Source: Puccinellia tenuiflora (taxonomy: Eukaryota; Streptophyta; Magnoliopsida; Poales; Poaceae). Taken from it: DNA of 64,000 nucleotides. Under the pieces are notes generated by a model. It saw only the letters and a list, made by a program, of their open reading frames with translations, ran no database searches and was not told the DNA's origin. This document shows, in pieces, positions 1-9,122 of the stretch. The stretch lies in NCBI GenBank assembly GCA_012064385.1, contig QRDG01000859.1, forward strand, positions 1 to 64,000, read 5' to 3'. The position numbers and the translations under genes were made by a program. Position 1 is the first letter of the stretch. Each line of letters opens with the position of its first letter.

Positions 1-32
1 TTTTGGGGCGATGGAATCTCGTTTATTTCTAT

Positions 33-188
33 AAAAAATAGCGTGCTATAACGCTAACATGTTTAGCGTGGTTTAGCGGGTATAAAACGTGATTAGCGTC
101 GTAGCGGCTATTTTTTGTTAAATATAGCGTAGCCTCTTCAAATAAGCTATAGCGCGCTATTATACGGGATATAGCGGGCTATTTTTTT
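33..188. repeat. Short inverted-repeat element (MITE-like, possibly hAT-related)
   Basis: The ends are imperfect inverted repeats: AAAAAATAGCGTGCTATA on the left, and a right end whose complement reads AAAAAAATAGCCCGCTATA. The interior is dense in AGCG/CGCT words. This resembles small non-autonomous DNA transposons with subterminal repeats, but no clear target duplication was found, so the superfamily is a guess. Confidence 0.4.
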
Positions 189-286
189 CCATGATTGGAA
201 TTGGCCTCTCTTTGAGCATTTTTTATTTCCCTATTGAAGGAGTAGTACGTAGAGTATAATAACTCTGATTAAGCTTGGCTACTTAA

Positions 287-339
287 TTAGAGAAGCTACC
301 CATCGAGCTAACTTGTGCACCAGTATAAATACACACCTC
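287..339 (+). promoter_or_regulatory. PR-1 core promoter with TATA box
   Basis: TATAAAT lies at 324-330, 100 bases before the PR-1 ATG, which suits a plant core promoter with a ~75-base leader. The surrounding block (GAGAAGCTACCCATCGA, TTGTGCAC, then the TATA box) recurs in reverse orientation at 63,691-63,743 and partly at 27,409-27,442. A looser version stands before the PR-1 pseudogenes at 25,888 and 46,761. The block is therefore a feature of this local PR-1 family rather than chance. Confidence 0.7.
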
Positions 340-429
340 AGGATGGTAGCCAATCTCATCCATCATTACAGATTCATTCATACACACACACACACTTATT
401 TCCTTGATTTTTGTAAGCCTTAGTTAGCG

Positions 430-927
430 ATGGAGTACTCGCCAAAGCTAGCTGTGCTGCTCTTAGCACTCTCCTCGGCCATGATCGTTACCGCCCAGGA
501 CACGGCGGAGGACATTGTGAACGCCCACAACCTAGCGCGCGCAGAAGTGGGCGTCAGACCGGTGTCGTGGAACTACACGGTGGGAGAGTGGGCGGAGATG
601 TACGTGGAGCAGTTCCGTGCAGACTGCAAGCCTCAACACACTCCATCGGGCCGGCTATATGGTGAGAACATCTTCTGGAGCAGCGGGTCCAACTGGACGG
701 CGGTGGACGCCGTGAATTCATGGGTTGCGGAGAAACAATACTACGACCACGACAGCAACACCTGCTCGGCGCCGACCACTGAGTCGTGCGGGCACTACAC
801 ACAGGTTGTCTGGAACCACACGACGACCATCGGATGCGCCAGAGTCCTCTGTGATGGTGACGGCGGAAGTTTTGGCATCTGCGGCTACCACCCGCCGGGT
901 AACGTGGCGGGGCAGACTCCATACTAG
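430..927 (+). CDS. PR1: Pathogenesis-related protein 1 (PR-1), CAP superfamily, secreted
   Basis: Intact intronless gene of 165 residues, the usual PR-1 length. PR-1 proteins are secreted to the apoplast, bind sterols and mark salicylate-linked defence. Residues 1-22 are a signal peptide (hydrophobic LAVLLLALSSAMIVTA, cleavage before QD). The mature CAP domain shows AHNLARAEVGV, YGENIFWSSG, the CAP signature GHYTQVVWNHTTTIGCARV (about 122-140) and six cysteines for the three family disulfides. The C-terminus PPGNVAGQTPY fits the pattern of the CAPE1 signalling peptide (PxGNxxxxxPY). The start is chosen because it directly precedes the signal peptide and lies 100 bases after a TATA box. Two broken relatives of exactly the same length lie at 25,290-25,787 and 40,810-46,660 on the minus strand. 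Family assignment is secure; inducibility and basic/acidic subclass cannot be told from sequence alone. Confidence 0.95.
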   Translation: MEYSPKLAVLLLALSSAMIVTAQDTAEDIVNAHNLARAEVGVRPVSWNYTVGEWAEMYVEQFRADCKPQHTPSGRLYGENIFWSSGSNWTAVDAVNSWVAEKQYYDHDSNTCSAPTTESCGHYTQVVWNHTTTIGCARVLCDGDGGSFGICGYHPPGNVAGQTPY

Positions 928-1239
928 GATGCGTACATAGCATCTACGTAGCAGCGTATTGCATCTATACTATATATAAAAGAAGAAAGATTTCTCGCGC
1001 GGAGAGGCGCCCTGCGACTGTTCACAGCTACAGGGATCCCTGTGGCGCTACAGTAGCTGCAGTAGCGGGCGATCCCGGCCGTCCGCCGGCGATCCGACGG
1101 CTCCCAGCGCGCGTCGATGACGTTTTTGCAAAAAAAACCCTCTCGAAGACGAAAATCTAACCCGCAGTCCAAATTTCAACGCAGCGAAGGACCTTTTTGC
1201 GAATATAGCAAAACACACGGACTTTTTTGCAAAATTACA

Positions 1240-1720
1240 TGCAAAATCCCCCACCTCCCCTCCTCTCTCCTGCGACGCGGAGGTCGCCGCCGCCGCCGCC
1301 GCGCGCGCCCGCCGCCACGGCGCTCCCCGCTCGAATCCGAGCCTGCGGCGAGCTCCGCCGCTGCCGCCTCTCCCTGCTCGCCGACGAACGGCTTCCGGGA
1401 CGCCGCCTGGGCGCCGCAATCGTCCACGCCGCTCCCGCCCTCCACCGCCGCCGTTTCGCTCGCCGCCGACGTCTCCGGCTACCAAATGGCTCGAGGCGCC
1501 GCCCCTCCGGCTCCCCGCGTCAAGGTGCATCCAGCGCGCCTAGCCGCGCGTCTCGGGTCGCCGCGGTTCGCCGCCGGCGACCGCGTCGCCGCCGCGGCAT
1601 CCCTGCCCGTAGGTGACGTCAGCCGGACGTTACCATGGGCCTGGGCTGGCAGCTCAGCAGCTGGGCTGCCTGCTGTGCAGCTGGTTCGGCCTTTTTTTTC
1701 CCTGCTTTTTTTTTCCCCTG
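1240..1720. other. GC-rich block inside the Helitron, possible captured gene fragment
   Basis: This ~480-base stretch is strongly GC-rich between AT-rich sequences and is open in several frames on both strands. Helitrons often carry host gene pieces, which would explain the contrast in composition. No protein family was recognised in any frame, so no coding call is made. Confidence 0.35.
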
Positions 1721-1939
1721 CTTTACTTTAAAAAAAACTTTTGTAACTTTTCAAACATGTCTTCACATAATTTCTGACCAAATTCTAACAGTTTGTAAAA
1801 TATCAAAACATTCATTCCAAAAACTTTAGAGCCTTTACAAAGATATTCCAAATCTTGGCCATTTCGAATAGTATGTAAATTCTTAATTGACGCCTTTATG
1901 TCACTTAAAAAAATATATATATACTTACGGCAAAAAAAA

Positions 1940-3230
1940 AGGACATATGATGTCCAATCAAATGTTTGATTAGATGAATATTTCGAGAAAATGCAAATTC
2001 ATTTGCTCTAATTTTGGCTTGCTTATAAATTGAATTAAATACAAATATAAATAACTTTAAAAAAAGGTCCAATTACATGCATTTCCAAATTAAATGCAAC
2101 AAAAAAACACAAAATTGTTAAAAAAAAAAGGAATTTTTGTCGCCATTCAGAGGTAACTCAGATGCATTTCCTCTAAATTCAATTAAATATTGATGTTGAA
2201 ATACAACCATGCTCTAACATTTCAACAAATCAAATATTCAAATATTGCACAAATGTTAAAAAACAAAAATGCTCCAAAAAAAAATACTACCTACTCATAT
2301 CAAAAATAGAAGAAATATATTTCTAAAAAAAAGGACATATGATGTCCAATCAAATTTCACAAATTTGCAAAACAAGAAACAAAATAGTCACTGAATTTAA
2401 AAACCAAATGTTTGATTAGATGAATATTTCGAGAAAATACAAATTCATTTGCTCTAATTTTGGCTTGTTTATAAATTGAATTAAATACAAATATAAATAA
2501 CTTAAAAAAAAGGTCCAATTACATGCATTTCCAAATTAAATGCAACCAAAAAACACAAAAAAAAATTAAAAAAAAGGAATTTTTGTCGCCATTCAGAGGT
2601 AACTCAGATGCATTTCCTCTAAATTCAATTAAATATTGATGTTGAAATACAACCATGCTCTAACATTTCAACAAATCAAATATTCAAATATTGCACAAAT
2701 GTTAAAAAACAAAAATGCTCCAAAAAAAAATACTACCTACTCATACCAAAAATAGAAGAAATATATTTCTAAAAAAAAAGGACATATGATGTCCAATCAA
2801 ATTTCACAAATTTGCAAAACAAGAAACAAAATAGTCACTGAATTTAAAAACCAAATGTTTGATTAGATGAATATTTCGAGAAAATGCAAATTCATTTGCT
2901 CTAATTTTGGCTTGCTTATAAATTGAATTAAATACAAATATAAATAACTTAAAAAAAAGGTCCAATTACATGCATTTCCAAATTAAATGCAACAAAAAAC
3001 ACAAAATTGTTAAAAAAAAGGAATTTTTGTCGCCATTCAGAGGTTACTCAGATGCATTTCCTCTAAATTCAATTAAATATTGATGTTGAAATACAACCAT
3101 GCTCTAACATTTCAACAAATCAAATATTCAAATAATGCACAAATGTTAAAAAAACAAAAATGCTCCAAAAAAAAAATACTACCTACTCATACCAAAAATA
3201 GAAAAAATATATTCCAAATTCAAATTTAGT
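1940..3230. repeat. Tandem repeat, ~445-bp unit, three copies
   Basis: The landmark TTTGATTAGATGAATATTTC recurs near 1967, 2409 and 2859, spacing 442 and 450 bases. GTCGCCATTCAGAGGT likewise recurs in each unit. Units differ by few substitutions and by A-run lengths. A more diverged copy lies at about 3735-3900. The array fills the right two thirds of the Helitron. Confidence 0.85.
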
Positions 3231-3943
3231 CTACATTTAGCAAATATTTCAATATTCAATACAAATAAATCTAAGGTACTAAAAGGAAAATTCTATGCAC
3301 ATATAACAAAAATACAAATATTTTTCCACGCTACAAACTGCCCGAAATTTTGTGGATTCAAAATCAAAATTTTAGCTAACATCCGAACACTCCAATTTTG
3401 GCTAACATTTTGCCAAATAATAACTACTTATGGCATATGATATCTACACAAATTTCACAAATTTGCAAAACAAAAAAAAACTAGCCAAGCAAAGGAAACA
3501 TTTCAAATTTAGTTAACATTTTGTCCAACACTTCAATTTTGGAAATCAAAAAAATCCTACACAATACATCAAAAAAAACTGGAAAAAAATGCTATTTATT
3601 CATTCCAACATAAAAACATGCCCGAACACTTCAATTTTGGCTGACATTTTGCTAAATAAAAACTACTTATGGCAAATGATATCCATACAAATTTCACAAA
3701 TTTACAACACAAAAAACAAAATAGTCGCTGCATTTAATAACCAAATAATTAATTAGATGAATATTTCGAGAAAATGCAAATTAATTTGCTCTAATTATAG
3801 CTTGATTCTAAATTAATTTGAATACGAATATAAATAACTTAAAAAAAGTTCGATTACATGCATTTCCAAATTAAATGCAACAAAAAACACAAAATTGTAA
3901 AAAATAAAAAAATAATAACAATAACAAAAATAAAAACACCAAA

Positions 3944-3964
3944 GGCGTGGCGTGACGCCACGCC
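3944..3964 (+). terminator. Helitron 3' hairpin
   Basis: Perfect 10-bp arms (GGCGTGGCGT and its complement) with a single-base centre, nine bases before CTAG|T. This matches the hairpin-plus-CTRR signal thought to end rolling-circle transfer of Helitrons. Confidence 0.75.
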
Positions 3965-3977
3965 AAAATTCAACTAG

Positions 3978-5360
3978 TAAATAAATAATGAAAGGACTCT
4001 CCCAGGGCTTCGATCAACTGATGTTACCCATGTTTGTGGGGGTCGAATCCCTCCTTCCTTTCGCTCTTGTATCGTTCTGGATTTTGATTGTTTTTCTATT
4101 TATCATATAAGCTTGTATTTTTTTTGTCTGATCTTCCTATTGTGTTGTATCTTGGCTTTGATGTGGATGGGTTTCTAGTTCCGTGGGCACGAGAAAAACA
4201 TGGCGAATAGGTAGATCCAATAGCATTTGAAAATACGCTTTTACGTTCGTTGTGTGAGATACGAAGACATAAAAGAACTTATATCACATAAAAAACCCTA
4301 CGCCCTTCCTTCCCCTAGTTGAAGATAGGCTCTTCCTCCCTCGATGGATTCTACAACAAGTACACCTTGATGGATGGCTCCTCACATAGTTTGTTGAACC
4401 GGGACTTGAGAACTTGTGCATGTTCTTATTTTTATGTTGAAATCTGTTAATTACAATTCCATCCACGTTTTATGCATTCTATTAAATTTAATTACCTAGG
4501 AGTTTGTATCACAACTAATTATTATCCATCTAAAACCGTCCTCATAATTGAAGAGGAAAATACTAATTTGATCATGGTTTGAATTAGAAATTTTCAAATT
4601 ACTTGTGCTATATTTCCATACATTTATGATATTCTGGCCCGAAGTGTGTACATGCGTGGATATGTGAGCGCTAGTAAGCAATTTCAAAATTTGCGTCTAT
4701 TGTGTCATTGAATGATAATTTTGCTAGACACCCCATTATCACCCGACGTACGTAACGACTAGGATGGCCACATATCCTTATCGCATGCAGTGGAGATAGG
4801 CAAAGTAATTTCTGAAGAAATAACGCGATACACGTGCCACCCAGTGCGATTGACTCAACTCAACGAGCACAGAGTTTTGCTCACAGTTGTTGCCACCAAA
4901 ACACTTTTTTCCTGTTGCTATTTGGGTTATTGAATGTTTCTATGGGCGTGTGCATTTTGAAATTTGACCAGTACATGCAACTACTCGAGATATTCCTTTT
5001 TCCTGCTGAAGAATAGCTCCAAGCTTAGCCATCGAGCCACGCAGTCTAACTGACTCAACTCCTCAACGATCACACTTTTTTGCCAATAAAACACTTTTAC
5101 CCACAGTTTACACATACGTGCTCTTCCACTGCACGTGTTTTTTTTAATTAGGGCCCCCGTCACTAGCTATTTGGATTATTGAATGTTTCTACGGGCACGT
5201 GTGTATTTGGAATTTGGCCAGTACAAGCATCTTGATCCTTCCAGATATTCCTTCCCGAGTTGTTTTAATGATTTGATGTACGGCTCATATGGAGTGCTTG
5301 TGAATAGTAGATCGTGATGATGTGCCCGTCCATTTTTAGTAGAATGACATGAATTTTCTA
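3978..5360. other. Gene-free spacer with a diverged tandem duplication
   Basis: No coding region is supported. Two related ~200-base blocks stand ~250 bases apart, at about 4848-5010 and 5052-5260. They share TGACTCAACT, GGTTATTGAATGTTTCTA versus GGATTATTGAATGTTTCTA, and GATATTCCTT. The divergence suggests an old tandem duplication. Confidence 0.6.
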
Positions 5361-5587
5361 CTCCCTCCATCCTAAAAGGATGTCATATCTTTGTCTAAAC
5401 TTGAGTGTATTTGACACCTTTTTGGAACAGAGTTAGTAACATATAAAGAGCATGAAATATGAAACTAAATCTGAATAAACTATCTTTATTACGACAGTAC
5501 TCACAAAAGTTTATTTGGAAAGAATAATAAGTGCCGCTGATTTAGCTCTTATATTAAAACAGTGGCACTTATTATGGATCGGAGGGA
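5361..5587. mobile_element. Stowaway-like MITE (Tc1/Mariner)
   Basis: The element starts after TA with CTCCCTCCATCC, the classic Stowaway terminus, and ends with GGATCGGAGGGA, its inverted complement with mismatches. It is 227 bases long, AT-rich and non-coding. The right-hand TA target base pair has decayed to TT. Confidence 0.75.
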
Positions 5588-6219
5588 TTTTTTCGCGTGG
5601 ACTAAATAGAGTGATTGAGGAGTGTGCTAATTGGGCTAGGGCGGCAAAGAAGAATAGTTTGCATTCTCGATCTCTTCTGCGTACTTACTTGTTGCTGCGG
5701 ATTGGTGCCTTTATTTGCATAAATAAGACATGTCCAACATTCAAACGGGGCACTCGTTCTTGTTCGCGCCACTAACACTAGTAGAAAAAAGGCTTTCCGT
5801 CCGGAGCTTTAGTCCCGGCTGTGTTTGGAGCCGGGACTAATGTAGCATTAGTCCCAGTTTAAACGGCTAGGGCGGCCGGCCAGCTTTAGTCCCGGTTCAA
5901 ACAGGAACTTTAGTCCCGGTTGGAGATACCAATCGGGACTAAAGATAGACTAAAGGTTTTTGAAAGAAAAATCAGAATTTTAATCGTCCCCACGCAAAAA
6001 AAAGTCCAAAACAAATAAGCAAAAATGGTAAAAACTTCAAATTTTAAAATCCTTTGACATGCATGTACCTCAGGCAACCTAATTTTAGGGAAAATTGAAA
6101 TATTTGAATTTTGAAATTTTTTGCCAAAAAATTGATTTCTCGGTAAAATGGCAATAACTTTTACGTACGAACTCGGAAAAATTGTGTAATATATCAAAAT
6201 GTTTAGCGCGAAATATTTC

Positions 6220-6530
6220 CTAATATATAAATATTACCCTATCTTCTATATGAATTCATATAAATCCTAATATATAAATTTTACCCTATTTCTTATATAA
6301 ACTCATATAAATCCTAATATATGAATATTACCCTATTTTAATATAGCTTCATATAAATCCATTTTTATATAATACATTTTTTAAATATAAATCCATGTAA
6401 ATACAAAATAAATCCATATATAAAAAATAGGGTAATATTTATATATTAGTATTTATATGAATTTATATAAAAAATAGAGTAATATTTATAATCAACACAT
6501 TTATATTGATTTATTTTGAATTCTATGAAT
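6220..6530. repeat. AT-rich short tandem repeats inside CACTA-0
   Basis: The motif TATAAATCCTAATATATAAA followed by TTACCCTA recurs with variation, first direct and then in inverted orientation. It is non-coding and lies just before the nested retroelement. Confidence 0.6.
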
Positions 6531-6822
6531 TTATACAAATTTCTATTAAAAAATTTATAATTTGAATCCGCTCGAGACAGCCAAAGGCCGTTTGGAATTT
6601 TTAGATTTTCAAAATTCCAAAGGAAACTATGAAAGCAGGAAGATTTATGTTTTTGCCTGAAATTCAAACTTATGTTTATTTTTTATATTTTTGGAATTAT
6701 TAATTGATTTCTACATAAAGATTATTAGTACTTAATCATTGTTGTTTATGTTAATATAGATTTGAAATTCAAAGAATAATATCATTTGACATCAAAGACT
6801 AGGGGATAATAAGATTGATAGC

Positions 6823-8249
6823 TGATACGTCTCCAACGTATCTATAATTTCTTATGATCCATGCTTGTTTTCATACCATTTGCTACATGTTTTGTTTACA
6901 TCTTATAGCATTTTTATGCATTTTCTGGAACTAACCTATTAACAAGATGCCACAGTGCCAGTTCCTGTTTTCTGCTGTTTTCCCGTTTCAGAAAAGTACT
7001 TAAGGAAATATTCTCGGAATTGGACGGGACAAAAAGCAGCAGTCTTATAATTCAATGGACTACACGGAGCCCGAAAGAGAGGACCTGGAGGGCCGTGGGC
7101 CGGCCACACCATAGGGTGGCGCGGGACCCATGCCTGCCGCGCCACCAGGTGGTGTGGGGCCCACGGGAGCCCTCCGACGCCGCCCTTTCGCCTATATATT
7201 GCCCCCGATGCATAAAACCTAGAGGGACCCCGTCATATTCCAAAGAAACATCTGCAGCGCCGGCGCCATCGCCGACAAGTTTTGGGGGACAGAAGTCTCT
7301 GTTCCGGCACCCTGCCGGGACGGGGAAGTGCCCCCGGAGCCATCTCCATCGACTCCACCACCATCTTCATCGCCCTTGCTGACTCCCATGATGAGGAGGG
7401 ACTAGTTCTCCCTCGGGGCTGAGGGCCGTACCGGTAGCCATGTGGTCTATATCTCTCTCCCATGATGTGATCATATATGATCATGAGCTTTGCAATCTAG
7501 ATGTTGTTATGTTACTCAAGTGGGCTTTATTTATGTGATCTCCGGAGACTCCTTGTCCCACGTGTGTAAAGGTGACAGTGTGTGCACCGTGTGGGTCTTT
7601 AGTCTATATTTCACAAGATACTTGTTCACTGATTTATTATTTGAGTTGGATGTCTCTATGAAATTGTGGTGTGTTAGTACCTCCTATGAATGCTCATGGT
7701 CCAGTGTGGGGTATTCATTAGTACTTGGGAATATATGTTTGAGGCGTGCTTTTGCATTCCTACACAATGAATTAGTGTTCGTTATTCAGCCGGAGAATAC
7801 TTCGGAGTAGTATATTGAAGTGCTTATATTTATATTCAATTATGATTGCATTGTTGAGAGTGACCACTGGTGAAAGTATGATCCCTAGGCCTTGTTTCTA
7901 AGCATTGAAACACCGTTTACAACAAGTTCTGCTCATTGTTTGCTTGCTGACATTTTTATTTCAGATTGCAATTACTACTTATAATCATCCATATTACTTG
8001 TATTTCACTATCTCTTCGCCGAACTAGTGCACCTATACATCTGACAAGTGTATTGGGTGTGTTGGGGACACAAGAGACTTTTTGTATTGTGATTGCAGGG
8101 TTGCTTGAGAGGGATACCTTTGACCTCTACCTCCCTGAGTTCGATAAACCTTGGGTGATTCACTTAAGGGAAACTTGCTGCTGTTCTATAAACCTCTGCT
8201 CTTGAAGGCCCAACACTGTCTACAAGAATAGAAGCGTGTGTAGACATCA
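6823..8249 (+). repeat. 5' LTR of the non-autonomous retroelement
   Basis: It starts with TGATACG and ends with GTAGACATCA, ten bases before the primer-binding site. It contains a GC-rich segment around 7060-7350 with CCTATATATTG as a likely TATA box near 7190. Length is about 1.43 kb. Confidence 0.85.
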
Positions 8250-8259
8250 AGCTATTTTC

Positions 8260-8277
8260 TGGCGCCGTTGCCGGGGA
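8260..8277 (+). promoter_or_regulatory. Primer-binding site (tRNA-Asp type)
   Basis: TGGCGCCGTTGCCGGGGA matches the 3' end of plant tRNA-Asp, used by many Athila-like elements. The identical site serves the Gypsy element at 55,220. Confidence 0.85.
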
Positions 8278-8422
8278 GGTAAGGTAAAAGGTACTCACAT
8301 CATCTGGCTACTAAGCTATTTTCTAGTACTGTTGCTGTTGTGTGAGTGCTCGAAGTTATTTACTTTAGATTCTGCAATTATATCTTTTTGTTTCTTGTTT
8401 TTAATTTCACTAGTTAGGCTTA

Positions 8423-9122
8423 ATGGAAAACAACAACAAAAATTAGAGATCTTTATGAACTTTATATTGAATTAGGACATGATACTTTTGAAGAGAAAAT
8501 TAAAAAACCTATGGAAGTTTGTTTGCATAATAGTGGTAGTAATGTTATTAGTATGAATTCTTTGAACACCATTATTGCTAATGCTATGGAAAAGTCTAAG
8601 CTTGGGAAAGCTAGTTTTCATGAAAATGATCTTTTTAGTCCCCCAAGCTTTGAGGAGGAAATTTGCTTTGATGATACTATACCTCCCATATATGATGATT
8701 ATAATGATGAATGTGATCTTTTCAGTCCATCTACTATTGAGCATAAATTCCCTTGTGATTATGATATGCCTCCTAGATATGATGATTACAATGATGGCTA
8801 TGGTAGTTTTACTCTCACTATTACTAATGAGAAGGATTTTACTTATGTGGAGAGTAATAATGACACTTTTATGCATATGGATCATGATAAGAATTTTACA
8901 TGTGATGGTTATATTGTAGATTTTATCAATGATGCTACTGAAAGTTTTTATGAAAAAGGGAGACATGGCTTCATATATCACAATTATATTGAATCTCCTC
9001 TCCTTTTGTTGAAATTTTTGAAGTTGCACTTATTTTGTCTTCCTATGCTAGTCAATTTATGCTTCATGGATTTATTTACTTACAAAATTTCTATGCATAG
9101 GAAGTGGGTTAGACTTAAATGA
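8423..9122 (+). pseudogene. Acidic ORF of the non-autonomous retroelement
   Basis: From 8511 an open frame of 203 residues is acidic and repeats PPIYDDYND / PPRYDDYND. The same frame is open upstream but reaches the ATG at 8423 (MENNNK) only if one base is gained or lost in the A/C-rich run after it; as written the ATG stops after seven codons. There is no zinc knuckle or enzymatic motif. It sits where gag normally lies, just after the primer-binding site. Its role is unknown, and it may be a vestigial gag or only a conserved filler of this element family. Confidence 0.45.

Larger units (their letters stand above)
964..3977 (+). mobile_element. Non-autonomous Helitron
   Basis: The left border is A|TCTATACTATATATAAAAG, a typical Helitron 5' end. 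The right border is a GC-rich hairpin at 3944-3964 followed nine bases later by CTAG|T, the standard 3' terminus, so the insertion lies between A and T with no target duplication. The first ~230 bases resemble the 5' part of a second Helitron that starts at 63,773, where an empty site confirms the border. No Rep/helicase is visible. It starts only 37 bases after the PR-1 stop codon, so it probably affects PR-1 3' end formation. Confidence 0.75.

Noticed and set aside
1117..1731. Long open frames on both strands in the GC-rich Helitron block
   Set aside because: Overlapping frames are all open because of composition; the translations are low-complexity Pro/Arg/Ala runs with no recognisable domain.
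4030..4065. tRNA- or SINE-like B box (GGGGGTCGAATCCC)
   Set aside because: No cloverleaf, A box at the right distance or acceptor stem could be drawn.
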